The position numbers were made by a program, and so were the translations under genes. 64,000 nucleotides of DNA from assembly GCA_964619955.1 (NCBI GenBank), contig CAZUJF010000001.1, forward strand, positions 248,001-312,000, read 5' to 3'. The notes beneath the pieces were generated by a model. The model saw only the letters and a program-made list of their open reading frames with translations. It ran no database searches and had not been told where the DNA came from. Source of the DNA: JACQFK01 sp964619955 (GTDB lineage: Bacteria > Planctomycetota > MHYJ01 > JACPRB01). Shown here piece after piece: positions 17,921-29,604 of the stretch; the stretch's first letter is position 1, and each line of letters begins with the position of its first letter.

Positions 17921-18721
17921 GAGCAGCGCGCGGGCCTGTTCCCGGTGGCGGCCCTCCTCGATCTCATGCCCTTTCCGGAGCGGGAGCGTGGCGGCCTGCT
18001 CCAGGTGGTAGCGGGCCTTCTCGACCTCCTTCAGCTGCAGGTGGGTTTCGCCGAGCCAGAGCTGGTTCTGGATGAAGGCCGGGGCCTGGTCCAGGGCCTT
18101 CTTGTACCACTCGAGGGCCCTGGGTTTGGAGCCGAGGAAGGGAAAGCCCGGCGTCTCCTGATAGATCCGGCCGATCAAACGCGCGGGTCCGCCGAAGTCC
18201 AGCGCGGCGACCTTCTTCTCGGCCCGCAGCAGTTCGGAAAGGGCCTCCTTCATCCGGTTGTAGGATTGCTCGGCGTCCGCCGCGTGCAGGAGGAGGGCTC
18301 CGCGCCAGTAGCGGATCCGGCCCTCTTCGGGGAGGGCCTTGAGCGCGGCGTCGACATGCTGAAGCCCGGCCGCCCGGTGGCGGGCTTGGGCGGCGCGGTC
18401 GCCGGGGTTCTTGAGATCCAGCGTTTCGCAGCGGCGGGAGTGGGCTTCGGCAAGGGCGAGGTTCACGACGGGATGCGCCGGATCCTGTCTCCATCGGGCG
18501 CGCAGGATGGCGAGTGCGAGATCGAGAGAGCCCGGCGTCTCCCGCTGTTCGATGAGCTCCGCGGCCCGTGCGAGGGAGCGCGGCACATCGAGGCCCCGAT
18601 CCGGCCCGTGAAGCCCGGCCTCCGGCCCGCCCAGATCCGGCGGGACGGGACCGCTCGCGGGTTCGGGGACGGAAACGCAGGCGCCGAGTGCCACAAGAAC
18701 GGCGGGGAGCGCTATTCTCAC
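17909..18721 (-). CDS. TPR-repeat lipoprotein
   Basis: The 270-residue protein begins with a lipoprotein signal peptide ending LVALGAC (C15). The rest is helical, with TPR-like units such as ALEWYKKALDQAPAFIQNQLWLGETHLQ (written here as overlapping parts ALEWYKKALDQ and LWLGETHLQLKEVEKARYHL). It resembles the TatT/TRAP T-component type of envelope TPR protein, but that is only a resemblance. The gene is convergent with coxG, sharing 12 bp at the 3' ends, and divergent from the DUF6797 gene. Confidence 0.72.
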   Translation of the reverse strand: MRIALPAVLVALGACVSVPEPASGPVPPDLGGPEAGLHGPDRGLDVPRSLARAAELIEQRETPGSLDLALAILRARWRQDPAHPVVNLALAEAHSRRCETLDLKNPGDRAAQARHRAAGLQHVDAALKALPEEGRIRYWRGALLLHAADAEQSYNRMKEALSELLRAEKKVAALDFGGPARLIGRIYQETPGFPFLGSKPRALEWYKKALDQAPAFIQNQLWLGETHLQLKEVEKARYHLEQAATLPLRKGHEIEEGRHREQARALLLKL

Positions 18722-18753
18722 GTGCCCAAGATAACATCCCGGTTCGGGTGTTC

Positions 18754-18759
18754 TATATC
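18754..18759 (+). promoter_or_regulatory. Putative -10 element TATATC
   Basis: TATATC follows a GGGTGTTC context 19 bases before the ATG of the first DUF6797 gene. The same GGTGT-n-TATATC arrangement precedes the subtilase gene. No clear -35 is visible. Confidence 0.3.
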
Positions 18760-18777
18760 GGAAAGCCTGGAGGCGAC

Positions 18778-20907
18778 ATGACCTGGCTGCTTTGTTCGAT
18801 GCTGCTGCTGACCCCGCTGCAACCCGATCCGAAGAAGACCCGCGTCTTCAAACAGGCGGCGGAGATGGATTACGGCGCCTGCATCGCCGCCACCGTCGGG
18901 GTTGAGAAGGACAACGTCACGCCCAAAGGCCTCGTGATCCGCGTGGATCGCGAGAAGGAGGCGTACGTGCTCTTCGACACGGAGCTCCTGCGGGTTTCGG
19001 CGGCCTGGACGGGCGGCTGGTTGCAGCTGGCGGGCCGCGCCTATGCCGACGACTCGAACGACTACTCCTGGATGAAGGGCGACCTGGTCTACGCGACCGC
19101 GCGCGCGCCCGGCTGGGCCTCGGAGGGGAGTTTCAAGGATCCCCGTCCGGAGCCGGGGGACGGTCCGCTGCCCCGGTCCTGGGCCCGCTACTCCGGCCTC
19201 TATGTGAACGGCCCGCAGACCGTGATCGCGTACACGGTGGGATCCTGTCCGGTGCTGGAGCTGCACGGCTACGAATCGGGTGCGTTCGTCCGCCGGCTGC
19301 AGGCGGGCCCCGGAGACGGGGCGCTGCAGCTTCGCTTGTGGAAGGCGGCGGAGGCGCCCGTCGCCTCCGGGCTGCCCGAGGGGGCGACGCTGGAACTGAG
19401 CGAGGGGCATGTCGTGCTGAAGCTGCCGAAGCGGGCGGCCGCGACGACGTTCAGGATCAGCGGGAACTCCGTCACGGTCGTGAAGGACGACCTTTCCGCG
19501 CTCACGAAAGGCGGGCCGGCCCGCTGGCCGGAGGAGCCCGTGACCCAGGGGGTCCTTGGAAAGGAGGAGGGGCCCTGGACCGTCGACACGATCACGGCTC
19601 CGGAGCAGAACCCGTACAAGTCGTGGCTGCGGTTCACGGGCATCGATTTCTTCGAGGACGGCCGCGCGGCGCTGTGCACCTGGAGCGGGGACGTCTGGGT
19701 GGTCTCCGGCCTGGATGCGGGGCTGCAGAAGCTCACGTGGCGCCGCTTCGCCACGGGGGTGGGTCAGCCCATGGGATTGAAGATCGTGGCGGGGAAGATC
19801 CTGACCTCCGCGCGCGACCAGATCACGCGCTTCCACGACCTCAACGGCGACGGCGAGGCGGACTACTACGAGAACTTCAACAACGACATCAAGCTCGGGA
19901 CGAATTTCCACGAGTTCGTCTTCGATCTCCAGACCGATGCCGCGGGCAATTTCTACTGCGCCAAGGGCTCGGCGATCTGGGCGGGTTCGCTGCGCCAGAC
20001 CGACCACCACGGCACGATCTGCAAGATCTCGCCGGACGGGTCGAAGCTGGAGATCGTCGCCAACGGGCTGCGCGCCCCCAACGGGGTCGGGGTTTCCCCG
20101 GAGGGGCTCATCACCTGCGCCGACAACCAGGGCAACTGGGTGCCCGAGTGCCCGATCAACGTCATCCGTCCAGGGGCCTATTACGGCTTCGCGGGACACG
20201 GTCAGAAGGCCCTTCCGGATCGGGAGCCTCCGATCTGCTGGATCCCCATGAGCATCGACAAGTCGCCCGGGACGCAGGTCTGGGTAACCGACGGGCGCTG
20301 GGGCCCCGTGAAGGGGCTGGCGGTGATCTGTTCCTACGACTGCACGATTTCGCTGCTCCTGACGGAGAAGCTGCCCGGCGGGGGCCTGCAGGGGGGCGTG
20401 GTGCGCTTCCCGTTCACGTTCCCCAGCGGCGTGATGCGCGGCAGGTTCCATCCCGGGGACGGGCAGCTGTACGTGGCCGGCCTGCGCGGCTGGTCCAGCC
20501 GGGGCGCCCGGGATTGCGCGTTCAGCCGCGTGCGCCGGACGTCCAAGGCCGCGACGCTGCCGGTGAAGGTCCTGACGAGGAAGGGCGGCCTGGACGTGAC
20601 GTTCTCGGGGGCGCTCGACTCCGCGTCCGTGTCCGATCCCGACGGCATCGGCGCCGTGGTGTTCAGCGTGACCCGGACCGCAGGCTACGGATCGCCGGAG
20701 TTCTCGATCAAGGACCCCAAGAAGCGCGCGCGGGATCCGCTGGAGATCCGCTCGGCGAAGCTGCAGGAGGACGGGCGGACGGTGTCGCTGGAAATCCCGG
20801 ACCTCAAGCCGGTCCCGAATCTGGTGCTCAAGTTCCGCCTGAAGGCGGCGGACGGCGCGCCGGTGGTGCAGGAACTCGATTACACCCTCCACCGCGTTCC
20901 GGAGTGA
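18778..20907 (+). CDS. Secreted DUF6797/sorbosone-dehydrogenase-like beta-propeller protein, copy 1
   Basis: The 709-residue protein has a short signal peptide (MTWLLCSMLLLTPLQ). It continues with an N-terminal domain beginning MDYGACI that I believe corresponds to DUF6797, then a six-blade-propeller-like region (about 290-620) of the PVC sorbosone dehydrogenase type. A DLNGDGEAD segment near residue 355 is an EF-hand-like calcium loop. There is no CxxCH haem motif, although relatives often carry one. The start ATG at 18778 has GGAGG five bases upstream. A full paralogue follows after a short gap and a third lies at 40759. The substrate is unknown. Confidence 0.85.
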   Translation: MTWLLCSMLLLTPLQPDPKKTRVFKQAAEMDYGACIAATVGVEKDNVTPKGLVIRVDREKEAYVLFDTELLRVSAAWTGGWLQLAGRAYADDSNDYSWMKGDLVYATARAPGWASEGSFKDPRPEPGDGPLPRSWARYSGLYVNGPQTVIAYTVGSCPVLELHGYESGAFVRRLQAGPGDGALQLRLWKAAEAPVASGLPEGATLELSEGHVVLKLPKRAAATTFRISGNSVTVVKDDLSALTKGGPARWPEEPVTQGVLGKEEGPWTVDTITAPEQNPYKSWLRFTGIDFFEDGRAALCTWSGDVWVVSGLDAGLQKLTWRRFATGVGQPMGLKIVAGKILTSARDQITRFHDLNGDGEADYYENFNNDIKLGTNFHEFVFDLQTDAAGNFYCAKGSAIWAGSLRQTDHHGTICKISPDGSKLEIVANGLRAPNGVGVSPEGLITCADNQGNWVPECPINVIRPGAYYGFAGHGQKALPDREPPICWIPMSIDKSPGTQVWVTDGRWGPVKGLAVICSYDCTISLLLTEKLPGGGLQGGVVRFPFTFPSGVMRGRFHPGDGQLYVAGLRGWSSRGARDCAFSRVRRTSKAATLPVKVLTRKGGLDVTFSGALDSASVSDPDGIGAVVFSVTRTAGYGSPEFSIKDPKKRARDPLEIRSAKLQEDGRTVSLEIPDLKPVPNLVLKFRLKAADGAPVVQELDYTLHRVPE

Positions 20908-20944
20908 TGCGCCAAGGTCGAATACCTCATCGGGGATGCTGCTC

Positions 20945-23197
20945 ATGATGCTTTGTGCGATGTTGCTGGCGGCCCTCCCGCTCCAGGCCCAGGACAGGAA
21001 GAAGGAGCGGCCTTTCGGCACGGATTACGGGCCCTTCCTGTCCTGCTCGGCCATCAGCAAGCCCGATGCGAAGTTCGACAACGGGACGGGGAATTTCGAC
21101 GGCGACGTCACGCCGCGCGGGATCCTGATCCGGCTGGCGGCCGACTGGAGCGCCGGGGTCATCTTCGACGCGGACACGATGCGGCTGTCGGCGGGCTGGA
21201 CGGGGGCGCCGGTCAGATTCCGCGGCGTGATCTTCGACGGCGCCCACGGCCCCGGTCCGACGCTGGGGAACGCGCCGGTCTTCCAGAGTCCGAACGGCCC
21301 GGGCTGGGCGAAGGGCGGAAGTTTTCAGGATCCGCGTCCGGACTCGATCGCGCCGCTGCCGCGTCCGGGGCCGCTCCCGGCGGACTGGGCGAAATACCGC
21401 GGGCTTTATCTGCATGAGGGCCGCGTGATCCTGAGCTATACGGTGGGCGCCACGCCGGTCCTGGAGAGCGTCTCCCTGGAAGGCGGCGTCTTCGTCCGCA
21501 CGCTGAAGGTCGGCCCCGGGGAGGAGCCGATGGAGATGATGATCGCCACGGCGGGGAGCGATCTGGCCGCCGCCGGCGCGGGGCTGCCCGAGGGGGCGAA
21601 GATCGCGGCCGTGGACGGAGCGATCCGCCTGCAGCTGCCGGCGCGGGGCAGCGCGGCGTCGTTCAAGGTGTTCGTGGGCCGGGGGGCGGTCGCGGAGCTT
21701 GCGGCGGCTTCCGGGAAGGCGACGGATCTTGAGAGCCTCACCCGGGGAGGCGCGGCCCTCTGGACCGAGCCCATCACGACAAAAGGCGTCGTCTCGGAAA
21801 AGGCGGATGCGTACGTCGTGGACCGCCTGACGCTGCCGGAGCCGAACCCCTACACGAAGTGGCTTCGGGTCGGCGGCTTCGATTTCTTCCCGGACATGAC
21901 CCGGGCGGCGCTCTGCACCTGGGACGGCGACGTCTGGGTGGTCTCCGGCATCGACGAGAAACTGGAGAAGCTGGTCTGGAAGCGTTACGCGACGGGACTG
22001 CATCAGCCCCTGGGCCTGCGCATCGTGGGGGACAAGGTCTACGTGGTCGGCCACGACCAGATCACGCGCCTGCACGATCTGAACGGGGACGGCGAGGCGG
22101 ATTTCTACGAGAATTTCAACAACGACTGGGAGCTGACCACCGCCTTCCATTCGTTTGCGTTCGATCTGCAGACGGATCCGCAGGGAAACTTCTACTTCGC
22201 GTTCAACTGCCCGGTGCGTTCCGGAGGCGGCGGCTTCCACAGGATCACGAATCATCACGGGACGATCCTGAAGGTGTCTCCGGACGGCTCCAAACGCGAG
22301 GTGTACGCGACGGGCTTCCGCGCGAACAACGGGATCGGGGTCGGCCCCAACGGCGAGGTGACGAGCGGCGACAACGAGGGCAGCTGGGTCCCGAAATGCC
22401 CGCTGCACTGGGTCAAGCCGGGCAGCTTCAACGGGGTGGTCGACGGCGGCCACCGCACCCTCGCCTCGGGGAAGGGGAAGCCGGACCCTGCGGAACAGCC
22501 CAAGCCGCTCTGCTGGATGCCCAAGAGCGTGGACAACTCCGGCGGAGGGCAGGTCTGGGTCAGCAGCGAACGCTGGGGCCCGTTCCAAGGCGACCTGCTG
22601 CACCTGTCCTACGGCACCTCAAGCCTCTACAAGGTGCTGATGGAGGAGGTCAACGGACAGAAGCAGGGCGGGGTGGTCCGCTTCCCGGTGAAGTTCACCT
22701 CCAGCGCCATGCGGGCCCGCTTCAACACGAAGGACGGCCAGTTGTACGTGTCGGGCCTTCGCGGGTGGCAGTCCAACGCCGCGCGCGACGGCGGCCTGGA
22801 CCGGGTCCGCTACACCGGCGCCCCGGTGTTCATGCCGGCGCGCCTGAACGTGAGGAAGACGTCCCTCAAGATCGGGTTCAGCTCGCCGGTCGATCCCGAG
22901 ACGGCGGGCAACCCGGAGAACTACGCCGTGGAGGTCTGGAATTACAAATGGAGCTCGAATTACGGCTCCGACGACTACTCGACCCTGGAGGATGCCGATC
23001 CGAAAAAATCAAAGGGGCGGCATGACCCCCTCGCGGTGAAGAGCGCGAAGGTCTCCGCCGACGGCCGGGAGGTCGTGCTTGAGGTCGACGGCCTGAAGCC
23101 CGTCATGCAGATGAAGATCACCCTGCGGCCCTCGTCGGCCGCGAAGGTCCCGGGCTCCTTCGAGATCTACAACACCATTCACGAGCTGGGCCCGTAA
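20945..23197 (+). CDS. Secreted DUF6797/sorbosone-dehydrogenase-like beta-propeller protein, copy 2
   Basis: This is a close paralogue of the preceding gene with the same order: signal peptide (MMLCAMLLAALPLQA), TDYGPFLS-type N-terminal domain, propeller with WDGDVWVVSGID and DLNGDGEADFYENF, and C-terminal beta domain. The start is set at the ATG 20945, with GGGGA eight bases upstream; an in-frame ATG at 20936 would add three residues. It probably shares a transcript with copy 1, about 37 bases away. No CxxCH motif is present. A weak terminator-like hairpin follows the stop. Confidence 0.85.
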   Translation: MMLCAMLLAALPLQAQDRKKERPFGTDYGPFLSCSAISKPDAKFDNGTGNFDGDVTPRGILIRLAADWSAGVIFDADTMRLSAGWTGAPVRFRGVIFDGAHGPGPTLGNAPVFQSPNGPGWAKGGSFQDPRPDSIAPLPRPGPLPADWAKYRGLYLHEGRVILSYTVGATPVLESVSLEGGVFVRTLKVGPGEEPMEMMIATAGSDLAAAGAGLPEGAKIAAVDGAIRLQLPARGSAASFKVFVGRGAVAELAAASGKATDLESLTRGGAALWTEPITTKGVVSEKADAYVVDRLTLPEPNPYTKWLRVGGFDFFPDMTRAALCTWDGDVWVVSGIDEKLEKLVWKRYATGLHQPLGLRIVGDKVYVVGHDQITRLHDLNGDGEADFYENFNNDWELTTAFHSFAFDLQTDPQGNFYFAFNCPVRSGGGGFHRITNHHGTILKVSPDGSKREVYATGFRANNGIGVGPNGEVTSGDNEGSWVPKCPLHWVKPGSFNGVVDGGHRTLASGKGKPDPAEQPKPLCWMPKSVDNSGGGQVWVSSERWGPFQGDLLHLSYGTSSLYKVLMEEVNGQKQGGVVRFPVKFTSSAMRARFNTKDGQLYVSGLRGWQSNAARDGGLDRVRYTGAPVFMPARLNVRKTSLKIGFSSPVDPETAGNPENYAVEVWNYKWSSNYGSDDYSTLEDADPKKSKGRHDPLAVKSAKVSADGREVVLEVDGLKPVMQMKITLRPSSAAKVPGSFEIYNTIHELGP

Positions 23198-23198
23198 G

Positions 23199-23223
23199 AA
23201 GCCCGCTGGGGGCGCTTGTTTTT
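23199..23223 (+). terminator. Weak rho-independent terminator candidate
   Basis: AAGC-CC at 23199-23204 can pair with GG-(C)-GCTT at 23211-23217 around a GCTGGG loop, with one bulged base, followed by TTGTTTTTAT. The stem is short and the T run overlaps the inverted repeat ahead of the next gene. Confidence 0.4.
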
Positions 23224-23244
23224 ATACGATGGGATCGTATAAAA
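23220..23244. promoter_or_regulatory. Perfect 11-bp inverted repeat ahead of the DUF4143 ATPase gene
   Basis: TTTTATACGAT at 23220-23230 is followed by GGG and its exact reverse complement ATCGTATAAAA at 23234-23244. The repeat ends seven bases before the ATG at 23252, where the ribosome site should be, and there is no Shine-Dalgarno. The right arm contains a TATAAA -10-like hexamer. It is very AT-rich for this genome. It could be an operator, or an RNA hairpin controlling translation of the ATPase. Confidence 0.7.
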
Positions 23245-23251
23245 TCACGGT

Positions 23252-24486
23252 ATGGCTGAATTCGCCCGCTCGATGGAAAGGACCCTGGCGCAGGCCTTGC
23301 GGGAATTCCCCGTGGTCGCCATCGTCGGCCTGCGGCAATCCGGCAAGACCACGCTCGCGCGGCGTTCGAAGGGCCGGCACTACGTCACGCTGGACGATCT
23401 GGGGGCCCTCGGGGCGGCGCAGCGGGATCCCCGCGGATTCCTGCAGGATCTGCCGCGGCCGGTGACGATCGACGAGGTGCAGCGGGTGCCGAATCTGCTG
23501 CTCGCCGTGAAGGAGACGGTGGATCGGAAGCGGAGGAACGGCGAATTCCTGCTGACCGGGTCCTCCCGCGTGGAGCTGCGGAAGGGCGTCCAGGATTCGC
23601 TCGCCGGGCGCCTGGCCCTGCTCCGGATGCGTCCCGCCACCTGGTCCGAGGCGGCGGGGCGCCCGGCCTGGAATCCCGTGGACCGGATCTTCTCATGCCG
23701 TACGGCCCGGGATCTCGCCGTCGCGTTCCCCTCCGGGCCGGCCCTGAACGCCGCGCGGGTGCTGGCGGGCGGGCTGCCGCCCCCCGTGCTCAAACGGTCG
23801 GCGGCCGCGCGCGTCCGCTGGTTCGCGCAATACCGCAGCGCCTATGTGGAGCGCGACGTCCCGCCCCTCATGCGGGTGGAGGAGGTCTCCACGTTCGTGC
23901 GCTTCCTGCAACTGGCGGCCGTGCGGACGTCGCAGACCGCGAATCATGCGTCGCTGGGACGGGACACCGGCATCTCCACGGACAGCTCCCTTCGCTGGCT
24001 GGGCATCCTGGAGGCGACCTTCCTGGTCGACCAGGCGCCTCCCTACTGGCGCAATCTCGGCAAGAGGCTCGTCAAGACGCCCAAATTGCATCTGGGGGAT
24101 GCGGGCGTGGCGGCGTCGCTGGCGGGGATCCGGGACTGGCCGGAGGCCCTGCGCCAGGGCATGGCGGGCCCGCTCCTGGAGACGCTGGTCTTCCAGCACG
24201 CCCAGGCCTTTGCGGAAGTGTCGCGGGCGAAGACGGACCTCTTTCACTACCGGACGCACGCAGGCCAGGAGGTCGACCTCGTCCTCTCCCGCGGCTCCCG
24301 CGTGGTCCCGGTGGAGGTCAAGCTGAGCCGCACCGCCTCGGGCAACGACGGCCGGGGCCTGGAGGCCTTCCTGGGGGACTTCCCGAAGCAGGCCGCTTTC
24401 GGCATCCTGCTCTACGGCGGCACGGAGGTCGTCCCGATGGGCCGCTCCTTGGTGGCCGTCCCGCTCTCGGTGTTTCTCGAGGGCGT

Positions 24487-24490
<4 letters not shown>
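23252..24490 (+). CDS. AAA ATPase with C-terminal DUF4143 domain
   Basis: The 412-residue protein has a Walker A motif GLRQSGKT at 26-33, a Walker B-like VTIDEVQRVP and sensor LLTGSSRVEL, all typical of the AAA_14/DUF4143 family. The C-terminal half (about 215-385) is DUF4143, which resembles a nuclease-like fold in the segment GQEVDLVLSRG...VPVEVKLS (PD-(D/E)xK-like D-x-E-V-K). These ATPases are common, poorly understood and often transferred. It ends at a CTAG shared with the stop of the convergent helicase gene. Confidence 0.88.
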
Positions 24491-27018
<2,528 letters not shown>

Positions 27019-27065
27019 GGATCCCCTCTCTCCTGGTTGCCCGATCTGCGGAGGTCGCTTGCCAT

Positions 27066-27084
27066 GGAATTATCGGCATTCCAG
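27066..27084. repeat. Small inverted repeat TGGAAT-N7-ATTCCA
   Basis: TGGAAT at 27066-27071 faces ATTCCA at 27079-27084 with a 7-base spacer, inside the 199-bp gap between the divergent helicase and carbonic anhydrase genes. The arms are only six bases, so chance is possible. Confidence 0.3.
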
Positions 27085-27140
27085 GGGCGTCTGTGAAGCA
27101 TTTTGAGCCGACAAACGCGTACGCCTGGGCCGTCGGGTTC

Positions 27141-27154
27141 CGACAATATTGTCG
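27141..27154. promoter_or_regulatory. 14-bp perfect palindrome upstream of carbonic anhydrase
   Basis: CGACAATATTGTCG is an exact palindrome 63 bases before the carbonic anhydrase start. The flanks add a second pairing, CCGACA at 27140-27145 with TGTCGG at 27155-27160. It is AT-rich at its centre in a GC-rich genome and sits where a regulator of either divergent gene would bind. No -10/-35 pair can be assigned with confidence. Confidence 0.5.
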
Positions 27155-27217
27155 TGTCGGGGCTTCCCGGAGCCGTTCCAGGCATGGCCCCTCGTTTGCA
27201 CCGTTCACCGGATTCGA

Positions 27218-28060
27218 ATGATGCTCTGGCTGCTATTGCTGGGATTCGGAGGCGAACCTTCGGCCCCGTACGATGCCTTGGGGAGGCTCAAGGAGGGGAA
27301 CGCCCGCTTTCTGGCGGGGAGACCGATGCACCCCAATTCGGACCTCAACCGGGTCCGGGAAACGGGCAGCCGGGGCCAGCGTCCCTTCGCCGCGCTCCTG
27401 ACCTGCGCCGATTCGCGACTCGCACCGGAGCGGCTCTTCGACCAGGGCTTGGGCGATCTGTTCGTCGTCCGGGTCGCCGGCAACGTCTGCGCCACCAACG
27501 AGATGGCATCGCTGGAGTATGCGGCGGGTCATCTGGACGTCCCTCTGGTTTTTGTCCTGGGGCACACCCAATGCGGCGCCGTGGCGGCCGCCGTTGCGAA
27601 CGGGGAGGCGCACGGAAGCATGGCCGGGCTGCTCGAACATCTCAAGCCGGCGGTGCAGCAGGCGCGGGGATTGAAGCCCGGCGGGCAGGCCCGGGAAGTC
27701 GCGGCCGCCGCCGTGTCCTTGAACGTCTACAGGTCGATGGAAGCGATGCTCCGGCGCAGCGCCCCGCTCCGGGAACGAATCGAGAGCGGGCGGACGGCCC
27801 TTTTCGGAGCGGTATACGACGTGGCCACCGGCGGCATCGAATGGCTGGGGGCGCATCCGGATCAGGACCGGCTCCTGCGGATGGAATTGGCGGCGGTCCA
27901 TGCGTCCGGGCATGCCTCCCAGGGCGCAGGGCACGGCGCGCCTGCCGACCACGGCCCCGGACTCTGGGTCAAGGCCGCCCTGGCGCTGCTGCTGCTGGCT
28001 TCCGGCACCCTTCTGGGCGTCGGCCTGTCCCAACGCCGGGCAGCGTCGAAAGCGGCATAG
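27218..28060 (+). CDS. Beta-class carbonic anhydrase, secreted and C-terminally membrane-anchored
   Basis: The 280-residue protein interconverts CO2 and bicarbonate. Zinc ligands are C63, H116 and C119, with the D65-x-R67 dyad (CADSR and GHTQCGA). The N-terminus MMLWLLLLGFGGEPSAP looks like a short signal peptide or anchor. The C-terminus (about 248-270, VKAALALLLLASGTLLGVGL) is a clear membrane span ending in QRR. Most bacterial beta-CAs are cytosolic without anchors. A His/Gly-rich linker (HASGHASQGAGHG) precedes the span. The start is the first of two ATGs, with no good ribosome site. Confidence 0.88.
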   Translation: MMLWLLLLGFGGEPSAPYDALGRLKEGNARFLAGRPMHPNSDLNRVRETGSRGQRPFAALLTCADSRLAPERLFDQGLGDLFVVRVAGNVCATNEMASLEYAAGHLDVPLVFVLGHTQCGAVAAAVANGEAHGSMAGLLEHLKPAVQQARGLKPGGQAREVAAAAVSLNVYRSMEAMLRRSAPLRERIESGRTALFGAVYDVATGGIEWLGAHPDQDRLLRMELAAVHASGHASQGAGHGAPADHGPGLWVKAALALLLLASGTLLGVGLSQRRAASKAA

Positions 28061-28092
28061 TCAAGTCCCGGACCGGGAGCTAGACTGACCCG

Positions 28093-29544
28093 GTGCTCGA
28101 CGATATGAATCCCTGGATCTACGGCCTGGCTGCGTCGGTGCTGGGGATCCTTTCCCTGATGACCTCCGCGCACGCCATCCTGTACAAGCGGGACCCCCGG
28201 GCCGCCGTCTCCTGGGTCGGCTTCGTGATGCTCATCCCCCTCTTCGGCCCGGCCCTCTATCTGGTCTTCGGCATCAACCGCGTGCAGCGCCGGGCCGGCC
28301 GGCTGAAGCGGCGCCGTCGCGCCGTGGAGCACGCGGAATCCCCCCATCTTTCCACGGAAGCCCTCCTCTGCGAGGCGCTGGGGCCGGCGGCCGCCCATCT
28401 GAAGATGCTCTCGAAGGTGGGGGAGCACCTGACCCGGCGCAGCCTGCTCCAGGGAAACCGCGTCCGCATGCTGGTGAACGGGGAGGAGGCCTTCCCGGCC
28501 ATGCTGCAGGCCATCGACGGGGCGAAACGCAGCGTGGGGCTGCTGTCGTACATCATGGACAAGGACGCCCTCGTGGGCGAACCCTTCATCGCCGCGCTCA
28601 AGCGGGCGCAGGCGCGGGGCTGCCAGGTCCGCGTCCTCATCGACGACGTCGGCAGCCCGGACGAGGTGCAGGACGCGCTCCAGGCCGAAGGGATCCAGGT
28701 CGCGAACTTCCTTCCGCTGCACGTGCCCGGATTCGGACGGAACCGCTACGCCAACCTGCGCAATCACCGGAAGATCCTCGTGGTCGACGGGGCGGTCGGG
28801 TTCACGGGGGGCATGAATCTGCGGGGGTCCCATCTGGTCCGGACGCCGCAGCCGCATCCGGAGGAGGACACGCACTTCAGGATCGAGGGTCCTGTCGTCT
28901 CCCATCTCGTGGATGCGTTCATCGAGGACTGGTCCTTCACGACGCGGGAGCAGCTCGGGGGGGAGGCGTGGTATCCGCCTCTGGATGCCTGCGGGCCGAC
29001 GGCGGCGCGCGGAGTGCCGGTCGACCCGGCCGAATCGCACGAGCGCTTGAAGTACATGATCGTGGCCGCGCTGGGCCAGGCGGTCTCGAGCGTGAAGATC
29101 GTCACGCCGTATTTTCTGCCGGATGCCGCGCTGGTGACCGCCCTGAACGTCGCCGCGCTGCGGGGGGTGGCGGTGGACATCCTGATCCCGGAACGGCTGG
29201 ATCACAAGGTCGTGCAATGGGCGATGCAGGCGATGCTCTGGCAGGTGCTTGTCGGCGGCTGCCGGGTCTGGCGCACGCCGCCCCCGTTCGACCATTCCAA
29301 GCTGCTGGTGGTGGACGAGGCGTGGACGCTGTTCGGCTCGGCCAACCTGGATCCGAGAAGCCTGCGCCTGAATTTCGAGTTCAACGTGGAAGCCTACGAC
29401 CGGGAGCTGGGCGCGTGCGTGTCCCGCCACATCGAGTCGAAGCGGGCCCGGGCGTGTCCCGTGACGCTCAAGGACGTGGATGCCCGCAGCCTGGCGGTGC
29501 GGCTGAGGGACGGGCTGGCCCGTCTATGGACGCCCTATCTTTAA
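28093..29544 (+). CDS. cls: Cardiolipin synthase (phospholipase D superfamily)
   Basis: The 483-residue membrane enzyme makes cardiolipin from two phosphatidylglycerols. Two N-terminal membrane segments (about 8-28 and 40-58) are followed by two HKD motifs, H225-x-K227-x4-D232 and H401-x-K403-x4-D408. Length matches bacterial ClsA. The start is a GTG at 28093 with GGGAG 13 bases upstream; the ATG at 28105 is an alternative that gives MNPWIYG. It lies 32 bp after the carbonic anhydrase gene and may be read with it. Confidence 0.93.
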   Translation: MLDDMNPWIYGLAASVLGILSLMTSAHAILYKRDPRAAVSWVGFVMLIPLFGPALYLVFGINRVQRRAGRLKRRRRAVEHAESPHLSTEALLCEALGPAAAHLKMLSKVGEHLTRRSLLQGNRVRMLVNGEEAFPAMLQAIDGAKRSVGLLSYIMDKDALVGEPFIAALKRAQARGCQVRVLIDDVGSPDEVQDALQAEGIQVANFLPLHVPGFGRNRYANLRNHRKILVVDGAVGFTGGMNLRGSHLVRTPQPHPEEDTHFRIEGPVVSHLVDAFIEDWSFTTREQLGGEAWYPPLDACGPTAARGVPVDPAESHERLKYMIVAALGQAVSSVKIVTPYFLPDAALVTALNVAALRGVAVDILIPERLDHKVVQWAMQAMLWQVLVGGCRVWRTPPPFDHSKLLVVDEAWTLFGSANLDPRSLRLNFEFNVEAYDRELGACVSRHIESKRARACPVTLKDVDARSLAVRLRDGLARLWTPYL

Positions 29545-29575
29545 TCGGGTACCGTGTCGGCCGGATCCGGTGTCT

Positions 29576-29581
29576 TATATC
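29576..29581 (+). promoter_or_regulatory. Putative -10 element TATATC
   Basis: TATATC after GGTGTCT lies 23 bases ahead of the subtilase ATG, matching the context seen before the first DUF6797 gene. No convincing -35 is visible. Confidence 0.3.
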
Positions 29582-29604
29582 TCTGAAACAGAGAGAGAAG
29601 GAAA

